A stretch of DNA of 64,000 bases from Sphingomonas faeni (GTDB lineage Bacteria; Pseudomonadota; Alphaproteobacteria; Sphingomonadales; Sphingomonadaceae), in assembly GCF_003053745.1 (NCBI RefSeq), contig NZ_QAYE01000007.1:62001-126000 (forward strand). The letters run 5' to 3'. Numbering within the stretch: position 1 is the stretch's first letter; every line of letters starts with the position of its first letter. The notes under the pieces are model-generated. The model was given only the letters and a program-made list of their open reading frames with translations, was not told where the DNA came from and made no database searches. The translations under genes were made by a program, and so were the position numbers. This document shows, in pieces, positions 21,678-31,049 of this stretch.

Positions 21678-22688
21678 TTAGATGAACTTCGCCATCGCCG
21701 TCGCCGTATCGACCATGCGGTTCGAGAAGCCCCACTCGTTGTCGTACCAGCTGACGACACGGACCAGCTTGCCGTCGATCACCGCGGTCTCCAGGCTGTC
21801 GATCGTCGACGACGCCGGGGTATGCTGGAGATCGATCGAGACGAGCGGCTCGTCCGACCAGTCGAGCACGCCGACCAGCGGGCCGCTCTCGGAGGCCGCC
21901 TTCAGCACCGCATTCACCTCTTCACGCGTCGTATCGCGCGACGGCGTGAAGGTCAGGTCGATCAGCGAAACGTCCGGCACCGGCACGCGGATCGCCGAAC
22001 CGTCGAGCTTGCCCTTCAGCTCCGGCAGCACTTCGGCAACCGCACGAGCAGCACCCGTCGTGGTCGGGATCATCGACATCGCCGCAGCGCGTGCGCGACG
22101 CAGGTCGGGGTGGATCTGGTCGAGGATCTTCTGGTCGTTGGTGTACGCGTGCACGGTCGTCATCAGGCCACGCTCGATGCCGATCGCATCGTTCAGCACC
22201 TTGGCGACGGGCGCGAGGCAGTTGGTCGTGCACGACGCGTTCGAGACGATCGTGTGCTCGGCGGTCAACTTGTCGTGGTTGACGCCGTAGACGACGGTCA
22301 GGTCGACGTTCTTGCCCGGTGCGGAGATCAGCACCTTTTTGGCACCCGCATCGAGATGCTTCTGGCAGCTCGCCTTGTCGGTGAAGAAACCGGTGCATTC
22401 CAGCACGATGTCGACGCCCAACTCAGCATGCGGCAGGTTCGCGGGGTCGCGCTCGGCAGTGACGCGGATGCGCTTGCCGTCGACGACCAGCTCGTTGCCT
22501 TCGGCCGAAACCTCACCCGGATACTTGCCGTGCACGCTGTCGCGCTTGAACAGCCAGGCGTTCGACTTGGCATCGCCGAGATCGTTGATCGCGACGAGTT
22601 CGAGTGCGCCATTCGACTGTTCGAGTACCGCGCGGGCGACGAGACGGCCGATGCGCCCGAAACCGTTGATCGCAACCTTGACCGTCAT
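21678..22688 (-). CDS. gap: Type I glyceraldehyde-3-phosphate dehydrogenase
   Basis: This 336-residue enzyme oxidises glyceraldehyde 3-phosphate with phosphate and NAD(P)+. The Rossmann start [15 protein letters not shown], the catalytic cysteine in [16 protein letters not shown] near residue 155, and the C-terminal [16 protein letters not shown] are intact. It is the first gene of the minus-strand glycolytic group and is divergent from the zapA region, with a 144-base intergenic region presumably holding both promoters. Confidence 0.97.
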   Translation of the reverse strand: MTVKVAINGFGRIGRLVARAVLEQSNGALELVAINDLGDAKSNAWLFKRDSVHGKYPGEVSAEGNELVVDGKRIRVTAERDPANLPHAELGVDIVLECTGFFTDKASCQKHLDAGAKKVLISAPGKNVDLTVVYGVNHDKLTAEHTIVSNASCTTNCLAPVAKVLNDAIGIERGLMTTVHAYTNDQKILDQIHPDLRRARAAAMSMIPTTTGAARAVAEVLPELKGKLDGSAIRVPVPDVSLIDLTFTPSRDTTREEVNAVLKAASESGPLVGVLDWSDEPLVSIDLQHTPASSTIDSLETAVIDGKLVRVVSWYDNEWGFSNRMVDTATAMAKFI

Positions 22689-22832
22689 TGCTGTATCTCC
22701 GCTACGCCCGCGAGTCCGTTCCGGGCGCGCAGCCTTTGCGGGGCGGTGGGGCGCCCTGTCAACACCGTGGATGGTGATGGGTTTCGCCTAAACCGACTTG
22801 TCGCACCCCCCGTCCATGCTATCTCGCATGGC

Positions 22833-23027
22833 ATGTCAGAAACACTTCCCGACGGACCAACCGCCGTCGAACGGATCGATGCCGCGATCGCACGGATCGA
22901 ATCCGCCATTGCAGCCCGCACCGAAGCCGGCGACGCGCTCGCCAAGCGCCACGCCGCCCTCAAGGCGCGGATGGCCGAAGCCGTCGCCGCGCTCGACGAC
23001 GTCATCACGCGCGGGAGCCCCAACTGA
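22833..23027 (+). CDS. Small coiled-coil protein upstream of zapA
   Basis: The 64-residue product is almost entirely helical, with heptad-like repeats (IDAAIARIESAIAART, LAKRHAALKARMAEAVAALDDVI), charged and Ala-rich. There is no signal peptide or membrane helix. Its TGA overlaps the zapA ATG (TGATG), so the two are coupled. I do not know a name for it; a role in cell division beside ZapA is an inference from position only. The ATG at 22833 is the best start in frame. Confidence 0.7.
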   Translation: MSETLPDGPTAVERIDAAIARIESAIAARTEAGDALAKRHAALKARMAEAVAALDDVITRGSPN

Positions 23028-23350
23028 TGGCCCAGGTCATGCTCGATATCGGCGGCCGTCCCCACGCCGTCGCCTGCCGTGACGGCGAAGAGTCGCGCGT
23101 CCGCCTGCTGGGCGCGATGGTCGCCGAACGCTGGGCGACCGCGGACCGCGCGGCGGGCGGCCTCAGCGCTGAACGCGCGATGCTGTTCGTCGCGCTGATG
23201 CTCGCCGACGACCTCGACGAAGCCGCGCACCGGCCGCCCGAAGGCTCGGCGGTCAGCGAGATCGCACTGACGCGGATCGCAGATCGTCTCGAAGGGCTCG
23301 CCCAGGTTCTCGAACGTACGCCCCTTGAGCTTAGCCCGCCCAACGCCTAG
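23027..23350 (+). CDS. zapA: Cell division protein ZapA
   Basis: ZapA binds FtsZ and promotes filament bundling at the division ring. This 107-residue protein has the N-terminal strand pattern VMLDIGGRPHAVACRDGEESRVRLLG, matching the ZapA globular head, and a helical C-terminal half for dimerisation. The following 6S RNA and 5-FCL gene give the conserved zapA-ssrS-5FCL order, which supports the call. A short Pro-rich end is unremarkable. Confidence 0.88.
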   Translation: MAQVMLDIGGRPHAVACRDGEESRVRLLGAMVAERWATADRAAGGLSAERAMLFVALMLADDLDEAAHRPPEGSAVSEIALTRIADRLEGLAQVLERTPLELSPPNA

Positions 23351-23354
23351 ATTG

Positions 23355-23520
23355 GCCGTGGCGGGTTCTGCCCGGTACGAGCCTTTATTATCCCTGAGGC
23401 TATTCATCATCCATAGGGGGCTGTCCCTGTTAGGATCCTGGTCCGAAGCACATGGTCCCCACCTGACGTACCGTGCGTCAGTGGATAACCCGGCACACGG
23501 CCATGGTGGGCCCGCCACAC
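23355..23520 (+). ncRNA. ssrS: 6S RNA
   Basis: The zapA to 5-FCL gap is 194 bases and holds a non-coding segment with a long closing stem: TGGCCGTGGCGGG at about 23353 pairs with GGGCCCGCCA near 23508-23517. The interior forms an extended imperfect hairpin with an A/T-richer central bubble, the form that mimics an open promoter and sequesters sigma-70 RNA polymerase. Location between zapA and the 5-formyltetrahydrofolate cyclo-ligase gene is the classic ssrS site. End points are approximate. Confidence 0.82.
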
Positions 23521-23544
23521 CACCATTTTCAAGGTCTCAAGCGC

Positions 23545-24078
23545 ATGACCGACAAGAGCGCGCTGAGAGCCTCGCTCCGCGCCGCGCGGGAAGCGCACCC
23601 GCCGGTCGAGCTTCCTGTGCCGTCGGCGTTTCTGGCACGGCTGAAACCCGGATTGACGGTCGCCTCCTACGTCCCGTTCGGCGGCGAGGCCGATCCCTCG
23701 CCCTTCGCGCGCGCTGCCGTCGATGCCAGATGCGCCATCGCCCTGCCCCATGTCGTCCGCCGCTCGCTGCCGATGCGGTTCCTGTCCTGGGCGACCGAGG
23801 CGGCGCTGATCGCCGGACCGTTCGGGTTGCACCAGCCCGCGGAGGACGCCGCCGAACTCGAACCCGACATCATCCTGACGCCACTCGTCGGCTTCGATCG
23901 CCGCGGCAATCGAATCGGCCAGGGTGCCGGCTATTACGACCGCGCCTTCCTTGCCCACCCGAACGCGTGGCGCGTCGGGGTTGCGTTGTCGGTGCAGGAG
24001 GTCGAGACGCTGACCCCAGACCCGTGGGACGTCCCGCTCCACGCCATCGCCACCGAATCAGACTGGATCACGCCATGA
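23545..24078 (+). CDS. 5-formyltetrahydrofolate cyclo-ligase
   Basis: This 177-residue enzyme converts 5-formyl- to 5,10-methenyl-tetrahydrofolate using ATP. The C-terminal signature PLVGFDRRGNRIGQGAGYYDR with the Gly-rich ATP-site turn is present, as is PFGGEADP in the first half. The start ATG at 23545 follows the 6S RNA by about 25 bases, so both are likely processed from a common transcript. Its stop overlaps the next gene (ATGA). Confidence 0.92.
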   Translation: MTDKSALRASLRAAREAHPPVELPVPSAFLARLKPGLTVASYVPFGGEADPSPFARAAVDARCAIALPHVVRRSLPMRFLSWATEAALIAGPFGLHQPAEDAAELEPDIILTPLVGFDRRGNRIGQGAGYYDRAFLAHPNAWRVGVALSVQEVETLTPDPWDVPLHAIATESDWITP

Positions 24079-24275
24079 CGCCAACCTGGCGCAAACCCGT
24101 CGGGATGCTCGGTATCCTGCTCCTGATCCTGGTGTGGTGCGTGGCTATCGTCAGCTTGTCGAACATCGTCGGCAGCTGGCACTGGCTGGGGCAGTTGGTA
24201 TTCTACCTGTTCACCGGCCTGATCTGGATCGCCCCGCTGAAGCCGGTCCTGCGCTGGATGGAGCTTGGGCGGTAA
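24075..24275 (+). CDS. DUF2842 family membrane protein
   Basis: The 66-residue protein has two hydrophobic helices (about residues 10-32 and 38-56) and the start WRKPVGMLGILLLILVW, matching the small DUF2842 family found in alphaproteobacteria. Its ATG overlaps the 5-FCL stop, and it is the last gene of the zapA-6S-5FCL unit. No function is known. Confidence 0.82.
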   Translation: MTPTWRKPVGMLGILLLILVWCVAIVSLSNIVGSWHWLGQLVFYLFTGLIWIAPLKPVLRWMELGR

Positions 24276-24325
24276 CCCAGCCCCGCCCGTCGGCTCCCTC
24301 AGCCGATGCGCTCCGCCGCCCCCTT

Positions 24326-24478
24326 CCGTTCGTCCTGAGTAGCCATCGAGTAGTCGCCGTAGGCGGCGTATTGAGATGGCGTATCGAAGGACAGGTTGGC
24401 GCGCTGAACCCACGCTTCGATATGAGCCCTCGATAAGCTCCTGACGGAGCTACTCGGTCTCTACTCAGCACGAACGGT
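24326..24478. repeat. Imperfect inverted repeat, GTTCGTCCTGAGTAG type
   Basis: The left end CCGTTCGTCCTGAGTAG (24326) and right end CTACTCAGCACGAACGG (24461-24477) are near reverse complements; inside are further hairpins (ATCGAGTAG, CGCTTCGATATGAGCCCTCG). It lies in the 24276-24563 gap between DUF2842 and the first tRNA, which otherwise holds nothing I can identify. Confidence 0.7.
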
Positions 24479-24563
24479 GTGGGGGAGATGGTCCTGACCT
24501 GGCAGTCGGACTAGATGCTCGCAGCATCCAAAATCTTGAAGGATCTCAGCCACCCCATTAGGG

Positions 24564-24640
<77 letters not shown>

Positions 24641-24739
24641 ATTCCCAATGACGAACCCTAGCGACCCTAAGGCCACGCGGGAAGGCTCGTCAAAACCTTT
24701 AACACTATCCCGAACCATCCACCCGGTCAGGGCAAACGA

Positions 24740-24816
<77 letters not shown>

Positions 24817-24870
24817 TGAAACAGCGTGGAGGCGGCAACTAGGCGAGGGTTCGGATACCGTCAACCCAAA

Positions 24871-26142
24871 TTATCCGCCAGTTTCACGTTGTGCCTCGGG
24901 CGGGTCCCCGCGACGACGATTTCGCCCGGCCTTGGGCTGGACCAGCGTCCCGTGCTCGAACAGGAACCCGGCGATATCGGGCTTGCCAGCGGCCTTCACG
25001 ATCGTCTGGATGATGATCAGCAGCGGAACCGCGAGCAGTGCGCCCGACGTGCCCCACACCCATCCCCAGAAGCTCAGCGAGATCAGGATCAGCAACGGGC
25101 TGATCGTCAGCCGGTGGCCGACCACGAACGGCGTGATCGCGTTCGCCTCGACCAGGTGCAACCCGTACATCAACGCCGGCGGCAGCATCGCCATCCAGAT
25201 GTCGGAGAACGTCATCAGCCCGCCCAACGCGAGCAGGAACGCGCCGATCACCGGCCCGAAATACGGAATGTAGTTCAGCAGCGCGACGATCCCGCCCCAC
25301 ATCGCCGGATACGGCATGCCGATGAACCACAACGCGGTCCCAGTGACGATCCCGAGAACGATATTGATCAGCGTGATCGTGCCGAGATAGGCGGACACGT
25401 CGTCGACGATATCCTGGATGACGCGGGCGGTCGCCATCGCCCCGTCGAAGCTGGTCCGCCCGGTGATCGTCTGCCGCCGCATCCGCGTCCACCCCGACAG
25501 AAAGAAGAACACGATCAGGACACCGAACAGGAACTGTACGATAACCGCCGGCGCCGACGTCGCGGCGAGTTCGAGGATCGAGCCCGGCGCGGCGACGCCA
25601 GCGGTTGCCGGCTGCTTGATCGGGGTCGACGCAACCTGCCGAAGCGTCTTGTTCACGTATTTCTCGAGGCTCGAATACAAATCGAGCAACGGTGCGAGGT
25701 TGCTCTGGATCCGGTCCAACCGCGTCGGCAGCAAACGGAAGAAGTCGGTCGCAGGCACAAGGATCGCGGCGATCGCGATGTTCGCCGCAATCAGGAACAC
25801 CAGAAGACACAATATCGCGGCAAGCGGCGAAGGAACATGCCGCCGCTCGAGCCATTCGAGCACCGGCACCAAGGCAACGGAAATCACCAGGGCGATCGTG
25901 AGCGGGAGGAAGAACTCCGCTCCGGATTTCAACGCGAACGGCGTCGCGAGTATGAGCCCGACACCCGCGGTCAGCGTCAGCGCCGCCAGCAATCGATCGC
26001 GGCGCTGAGCGATTCGCATCGCATCCTCGACCCCGACCGCGATCGGCAGCCCGAACGCACTCTCGGCCGGCGGACCTTCGGTAACGGCGCTGTCCCCGCC
26101 TTGCGGCTGGTTCGTTTCGTGGCGAAGGCCCTCGTCCGTCAT
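24871..26142 (-). CDS. AI-2E family transporter (PerM/YdiK type)
   Basis: The 423-residue product is a polytopic inner-membrane protein of the AI-2E transporter family. It has the usual pattern: two N-terminal helices (about 45-85), a hydrophobic segment near 100-125, a long periplasmic/cytoplasmic linker, and a cluster of helices from about 215 to 370, including the conserved IPYFGPVIGAFLLALGG stretch. Family members include exporters of autoinducer-2 and Na+/H+ antiporters, so substrate cannot be assigned. Its polar C-terminus is Arg-rich. It is divergent from glpK. Confidence 0.88.
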   Translation of the reverse strand: MTDEGLRHETNQPQGGDSAVTEGPPAESAFGLPIAVGVEDAMRIAQRRDRLLAALTLTAGVGLILATPFALKSGAEFFLPLTIALVISVALVPVLEWLERRHVPSPLAAILCLLVFLIAANIAIAAILVPATDFFRLLPTRLDRIQSNLAPLLDLYSSLEKYVNKTLRQVASTPIKQPATAGVAAPGSILELAATSAPAVIVQFLFGVLIVFFFLSGWTRMRRQTITGRTSFDGAMATARVIQDIVDDVSAYLGTITLINIVLGIVTGTALWFIGMPYPAMWGGIVALLNYIPYFGPVIGAFLLALGGLMTFSDIWMAMLPPALMYGLHLVEANAITPFVVGHRLTISPLLILISLSFWGWVWGTSGALLAVPLLIIIQTIVKAAGKPDIAGFLFEHGTLVQPKAGRNRRRGDPPEAQRETGG

Positions 26143-26191
26143 GGCATTTTCCTTTGTTTCCCCATCCCGTAATCGTGGCTAGCATTCAAGC

Positions 26192-27676
26192 ATGCCGAAC
26201 GACGCCAATGATCTAATTCTCGTCATCGACGAGGGCACAACCTCCACCCGCGCGATGCTGTTCGCCACCGACGGCCGCTGCATCGCCAGCGAAGCCCGCG
26301 CGCTCGACCAGAAATACCCCCGCGCCGGCTGGGTCGAGCATGACGCCGCCGAGATCTGGCGCAAGACGCTCCGCGTGACCGCGGCGATGGTCGCGCAGGC
26401 GGGCGGCGCGCACCGGATCGCCGGGATTGGGATCACCAACCAGCGCGAGACTATCGTCTTCTGGGACCGCGTGACCGGCGAACCGCTGGCGCCCGCAATC
26501 GTCTGGCAGGACAGGCGTACCGCCGCGACCTGCCGGCACCTGCGTGACCAAGGCCACGAAGCCGAGGTCCAGGCCAAGACCGGTCTTCTCCTCGACCCAT
26601 ATTTCTCCGCCTCGAAGATCGGCTGGGCCATCCGGGAATGGCCCCAGCTCGCCGACGCGGGAGCGCGCCTTGCGATCGGCACGGTCGACAGCTGGCTGAT
26701 CTGGAAATTGACCGGCGGGTTGCACGTGACCGACGCCACCAACGCCTCGCGCACCGCCTTGATGGACGTGCACACCGGCGACTGGGACGACGGGCTATGC
26801 GCGCTGTTCGGCGTGCTGCGCGCGGCGTTGCCCGAGATCGTCGATTGCGCCGGACGATTCGGCGAAACGACCGCATTCGGCGCGGCGATCCCGATCTGCG
26901 GCATCGCAGGCGACCAGCAGGCAGCCGCGATCGGCCAGGCCTGCCTTGCACCCGGCCAGACGAAGGCAACGTTCGGCACAGGCGCGTTCATCCTCACCCA
27001 CGCCGGAGCGACACCGCGGACTTCGGGCCACCGGATGCTGTCGACGGTCGCGTGGCAGCTCGGCGGCGAGCGCGCCTATGCGCTGGAGGGGTCGGTGTTC
27101 GTCGCCGGCAGCCTCGTCCAGTGGCTCCGCGACACGCTAGGCCTGATCGGCACGGCGGCCGAAACCGAAGCGCTGGCCCGCAGCGTGCCCGACACCGGCG
27201 GCGTGTATCTCGTCCCCGCCCTTAGCGGCCTCGGGGCGCCGTGGTGGGAACCGGACGCCCGCGCGAGCATTTCGGGACTGAGCTTTGCCACCGGCAAGGC
27301 GCACGTCGCCCGCGCGGCACTAGAGGCGATGGCGTACCAGGCGCACGACCTGAAGACCGCCTTCGCCGCCGACGGCATCGACTGGCACAGCCTGCGAATC
27401 GATGGCGGCATGGTCGCCAACGACTGGATGGCGCAGGACATGGCGGATCTGCTGGCGATCGAGGTCGAGCGGCCGAAATTTGCGGAGACGACCGCATTGG
27501 GCGCGGCAATGCTGGCTGGGGTGGGTGCGGGGCTGTTCGGAGGGCCGGAGGAGGCGACGGCCATGCGCGGCGAGGTCGAGACGTTCACGCCGTCGCTAGG
27601 GGAGGACGAGCGGCAGGCGCGACTGGCGGGATGGAAGGCTGCGGTCGATGCGGTCGTCGCAGGGTCGAAGCGCTAG
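26192..27676 (+). CDS. glpK: Glycerol kinase
   Basis: This 494-residue FGGY-family kinase phosphorylates glycerol to glycerol 3-phosphate. The ATP-binding N-terminus DEGTTSTRAMLF, the glycerol-contacting NQRETIVFWDR, the FGTGAFILTH phosphate loop and the C-terminal DGGMVANDWMAQDMADLL are all present, and length is normal. No glycerol facilitator or glycerol-3-phosphate dehydrogenase gene is adjacent. The product would feed glycerol into the triose-phosphate pool. Confidence 0.95.
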   Translation: MPNDANDLILVIDEGTTSTRAMLFATDGRCIASEARALDQKYPRAGWVEHDAAEIWRKTLRVTAAMVAQAGGAHRIAGIGITNQRETIVFWDRVTGEPLAPAIVWQDRRTAATCRHLRDQGHEAEVQAKTGLLLDPYFSASKIGWAIREWPQLADAGARLAIGTVDSWLIWKLTGGLHVTDATNASRTALMDVHTGDWDDGLCALFGVLRAALPEIVDCAGRFGETTAFGAAIPICGIAGDQQAAAIGQACLAPGQTKATFGTGAFILTHAGATPRTSGHRMLSTVAWQLGGERAYALEGSVFVAGSLVQWLRDTLGLIGTAAETEALARSVPDTGGVYLVPALSGLGAPWWEPDARASISGLSFATGKAHVARAALEAMAYQAHDLKTAFAADGIDWHSLRIDGGMVANDWMAQDMADLLAIEVERPKFAETTALGAAMLAGVGAGLFGGPEEATAMRGEVETFTPSLGEDERQARLAGWKAAVDAVVAGSKR

Positions 27677-27701
27677 AACCGATCGCGCGCCGCAACCCCA
27701 A

Positions 27702-27809
27702 CCACCACTCCGGCGGAGGCCGGGGCCCAGTTAGGGAACGTCGCTAACGTAGGACAACGCGTCGTTACCACGGCCTTCCCGACTGGACCCCGGCCTCCGC
27801 CGGGGAGGC
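27702..27809. repeat. GC-rich repeat family D, copy 1
   Basis: Ends CCACTCCGGCGGAGGCCGGGG and CCCCGGCCTCCGCCGGGG are inverted, each with its own hairpin, with shared inner words CCCAGTT and GACTGG. Copies 2 and 3 are at 42741-42848 and 56725-56831. It occupies the gap between the convergent glpK and acyl-CoA synthetase genes and may act in transcript 3'-end formation. Confidence 0.82.
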
Positions 27810-27832
27810 GCGCCTGGCCAGGCATGCTGCGG

Positions 27833-29584
27833 CTAAGCCACCACCCCCACCCGGTCCGCAAACAACACCTGCAGGTCCTTCTTCAAGATCTTCCCATTCG
27901 CATTCCGCGGCAAAGTCTCATGCACGAAGCGCACGGCGACCGGCGTCTTGAACGCCGCTAGATGTTGCCGCACCCAGCTCTGCAACTCCGCCTCGGTCGT
28001 CACCGCACCCGGCGCGAGGTGCACCACCGCCGCGGGCTCCTCCCCCAAAATACGATGTGGAATGCCGATCAGCGCCGCGTCGGTCACCGCGGGGTGCGCG
28101 TAGAGGACGTTCTCGACCTCGCTGGAGTATATGTTCTCGCCGCCACGAATGATCATGTCCTTCGCGCGGTCTACTATGTAGCAAAATCCCTCGTCATCCA
28201 GCCGCGCCAAGTCTCCGGTGCGGACCCAGCCGTCGACGAAGGTCGATGCGGTCGCGTCTGGCTTATTCCAATAGCCTTTCACGATCATCGGGCCGCGCGC
28301 CCATAGCTCGCCGACCTCGCCCAGAGGCACATCCGTCACGCCGTCGTCCGCCATGATCTTCAGGTCGGCAGCCGCGACTGGTGGCCCCGCGCTGGTTGGG
28401 CGGTTGAGGTAATCCTCACCCCCGTGATGCGTGACGGTCGCCATCGTCTCGGTCATGCCCCAGCCATTGCCTGGCATCGCGCCGAACTCGGCATGGATGC
28501 GCTTCACCAGTTCGGGCGCAGCGGGCGCGCCGCCATAGGCGATCGATTCGAGCGACGAGAGGTCGTAGCGGCCACGATCGGGATGCTCGAGCAACTGCCA
28601 CGCGATCGTCGGCACGCCCCCGGTGATGTTGACCTTCTCGCGCTCGATGATCTCCATCGCGCGGATCGTGTCCCATTTACGCATGAAGATCATCGTGCTG
28701 CCGGTCGCGATCACCCCCATCATCCCCGCCGAGCAGGCAGTGACGTGGAACAGCGGGATCACCGTCAGCGTCACGCGCGGCGTCGGCTCCGGCGGTGCCT
28801 CGCCACGGCGCAGGAACGAGCGGGCGGAGGAATAGCCGCCGGACATGATGTTCGACATCATGTTGCGGTGCGTGCCGAGTGCCCCCTTGGGCGCGCCGGT
28901 GGTGCCGCTGGTGTAGAAGATCGTTGCATCGTCGTCGGGTGCGATCGTTGCCTCCGGAAGGCCGACATCGGGTAGTGCAGCCCAGTCGTGCGGGGTGCCG
29001 ATCACGTCCTCCAGCCGCGTCACGATCCCGGTCAGCGGCTCCGCGGCCCGCGCGACGAACACGTGCTCCAGCGCCAGCAACGTCGCGTAGGCCGCCTCCA
29101 GCCGATGATGTCGCTCGTCGTCAGTGATCAGCACGCGCGCGCCCGAATCGGCTAAGCCGTATTCCATCTCCGCGCCGGTCCACCACGCATTGAGCGGCAC
29201 CATGATCGCGCCGATGCTCGCACCCGCAAAGAACGCAACCGGCCATTCGGGCAGGTTGCGCATCGCCAGCGCGACGCGGTCGCCGGGACCGATTCCCATT
29301 TCGCGCAACCGGTGCGCCAGTACCGCGATCGCGCGAAAGTTCGCCTCGTAGGTGACGCGCTCGTCCTCGTATGCGGTGAAGACCCGCTCGCCATGCGCGC
29401 GCGCCGCCTCGGCCAGCCAGCGCAGCGACGGCGGCGCGTTCTTCCATATGCGCGTCTCGATGCCGTCGATCGTCAGCATCTCCATCTCGAACTTCGCGCC
29501 GGGCGCGGTCAGCATTCGCTCGGCATCGGCGAGCGATATCGCCGGCCAGGAGGGATCGATTGCGATGATCGGTTCGCTTGCCAA
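27833..29584 (-). CDS. AMP-binding acyl-CoA synthetase
   Basis: The 583-residue protein belongs to the adenylate-forming acyl/aryl-CoA ligases. The P-loop YTSGTTGAPKG near 230, the GWGMTE motif near 375, GDLARLDDEG near 460 and the C-terminal catalytic lysine in NGKILKK are all intact. The N-terminal 60 residues before the AMP-binding domain are longer than usual. The start is TTG at 29584 with GGAG about ten bases upstream; a Met near residue 23 or 34 is possible. Substrate chain length cannot be deduced, but the neighbouring genes suggest fatty acids. Confidence 0.9.
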   Translation of the reverse strand: MASEPIIAIDPSWPAISLADAERMLTAPGAKFEMEMLTIDGIETRIWKNAPPSLRWLAEAARAHGERVFTAYEDERVTYEANFRAIAVLAHRLREMGIGPGDRVALAMRNLPEWPVAFFAGASIGAIMVPLNAWWTGAEMEYGLADSGARVLITDDERHHRLEAAYATLLALEHVFVARAAEPLTGIVTRLEDVIGTPHDWAALPDVGLPEATIAPDDDATIFYTSGTTGAPKGALGTHRNMMSNIMSGGYSSARSFLRRGEAPPEPTPRVTLTVIPLFHVTACSAGMMGVIATGSTMIFMRKWDTIRAMEIIEREKVNITGGVPTIAWQLLEHPDRGRYDLSSLESIAYGGAPAAPELVKRIHAEFGAMPGNGWGMTETMATVTHHGGEDYLNRPTSAGPPVAAADLKIMADDGVTDVPLGEVGELWARGPMIVKGYWNKPDATASTFVDGWVRTGDLARLDDEGFCYIVDRAKDMIIRGGENIYSSEVENVLYAHPAVTDAALIGIPHRILGEEPAAVVHLAPGAVTTEAELQSWVRQHLAAFKTPVAVRFVHETLPRNANGKILKKDLQVLFADRVGVVA

Positions 29585-29732
29585 GACCGGTTGACTCCAG
29601 AGTTGAATTTCGGGTTTGGCTTATCGCCTGTTCGAAGACAGGTTATAGTTGATTCCTGCCGCACTCAAGGCAATAGAGGCACCAAGTTCGAACTAGGGGT
29701 ATGGAGCGGGTCATGGCACGGACGGTCGAATC

Positions 29733-30953
29733 GTGAAAATCGCTGAACCTGCCGCGCACGGCTTCGATGCGAGCCGGTTGGCGGCGATCGATACGCTGCT
29801 CCGGACGCGCTATATCGATTCGGGCAAGCTGCCGAACGCGCAATTGCTGATCGCGCGCGACGGCGAGATCGTCCATTTCTCGAACGCGGGCGCGGCGCGC
29901 GAAGGCGGCAAGAGCGTCGACGAAGGATCGCTGTTCCGGATCGCGTCGATGACCAAGCCGATCACCTCGGTCGCGTTCATGATGCTGGTCGAGCAGGGCC
30001 TCGTCGCGGTCGATACACCGGTCCACCACGTGCTGCCCGAGTTCAAGGATATCGGCGTCTATGATGGCGGTGGGGGCGGCGTGCCGTTCGTGACCAGGCC
30101 GACCGCGGAGCCGATGCGGATGGTCGACCTTCTCCGCCACACCTCGGGGCTGACCTATAGTTTCCAGAACCGCTCGAACGTCGATGCCGCTTACCGCGAC
30201 GGCAAGATCGAGGGCTGGCATGGCGGGTATGACCTCGACGGCTTCATCGGCGCGCTGGCCAAGATCCCGCTCGAATTCTCGCCCGGCACCGCGTGGAATT
30301 ATTCGGTCGCGACCGACGTGGTCGGCGCGGTCGTGCAGCGCGTGTCGGGCCTGCCGCTCGACCAGTTCTTCAAGACACGCATCTTCGCGCCGCTGAAGAT
30401 GGACGACACCTTCTTCCAGGTTCCCTCCGACAAGCTCGACCGGTTGACCGATTGCTACACGCTCGCGCCGGGCAAGGGCCGCGTGATGTACGATCGCGGC
30501 GCGGAGAGTGCGTGGAGCCGGCAGCCCAAGCTCGTGTCCGGCGGCGGCGGGCTCGTCTCGACCGCGCTCGATTATCACCGGTTCAATACGATGCTGCTGA
30601 ACGGGGGCGAACTCGACGGCGCGCGGATTCTCGGGCGCAAGACGCTGGACCTGATGACGCAGAACCATCTGCCCGGAAAATCCGATCTCGCGGCGATGTC
30701 GAAGTCGCTGTTCAGCGAGGCGTCAAACGCGGGCACCGGCTTCGGGCTCGGGTTCGCGATCACCGACGACGTCGCGAAGACGATGGTGCCGGGGTCGAAG
30801 GGCGAATTCTACTGGGGCGGGATGTTCTCGACCGCGTTCTTCGTCGACCCCGTCGAGCGGCTGTCGATGGTGTTCATGACACAGCTTTCGCCGAGCAGTT
30901 TCTATCCCATCCGCCGCGAACTGAAGACGATGATCTACGCGGCGATGACCTGA
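29733..30953 (+). CDS. Serine hydrolase of the beta-lactamase/esterase (class C-like) family
   Basis: The 406-residue product has the class C-type catalytic residues: SMTK (Ser-x-x-Lys) near residue 72, a YSV tyrosine motif in WNYSVATDVVG near 190, and a late glycine-rich WGGMFSTAF. There is no signal peptide, so it is probably a cytoplasmic esterase or transesterase of the EstB type. The start is GTG at 29733. It precedes the FadB-like gene in the same direction, with a repeat between them. Confidence 0.9.
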   Translation: MKIAEPAAHGFDASRLAAIDTLLRTRYIDSGKLPNAQLLIARDGEIVHFSNAGAAREGGKSVDEGSLFRIASMTKPITSVAFMMLVEQGLVAVDTPVHHVLPEFKDIGVYDGGGGGVPFVTRPTAEPMRMVDLLRHTSGLTYSFQNRSNVDAAYRDGKIEGWHGGYDLDGFIGALAKIPLEFSPGTAWNYSVATDVVGAVVQRVSGLPLDQFFKTRIFAPLKMDDTFFQVPSDKLDRLTDCYTLAPGKGRVMYDRGAESAWSRQPKLVSGGGGLVSTALDYHRFNTMLLNGGELDGARILGRKTLDLMTQNHLPGKSDLAAMSKSLFSEASNAGTGFGLGFAITDDVAKTMVPGSKGEFYWGGMFSTAFFVDPVERLSMVFMTQLSPSSFYPIRRELKTMIYAAMT

Positions 30954-30960
30954 GTTTCCG

Positions 30961-31037
30961 TTCTCCTGCGCACGCAGGAGTCCAGTATCACACAGGGCTG
31001 CCGATGCGGCCCTGGGCTCCTGCTTTCGCAGGAGAAC
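30961..31037. repeat. REP-like inverted pair, family C, copy 1
   Basis: Ends TTCTCCTGCGCACGCAGGAG and CTCCTGCTTTCGCAGGAGAA are inverted copies, each a hairpin, with TCCAG and CTGGG beside the inner arms. Related copies lie at 35634, 36853, 42875 and 50209. The right arm ends just before the AAGGAG of the next gene. Confidence 0.82.
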
Positions 31038-31049
31038 AAGGAGAATATG

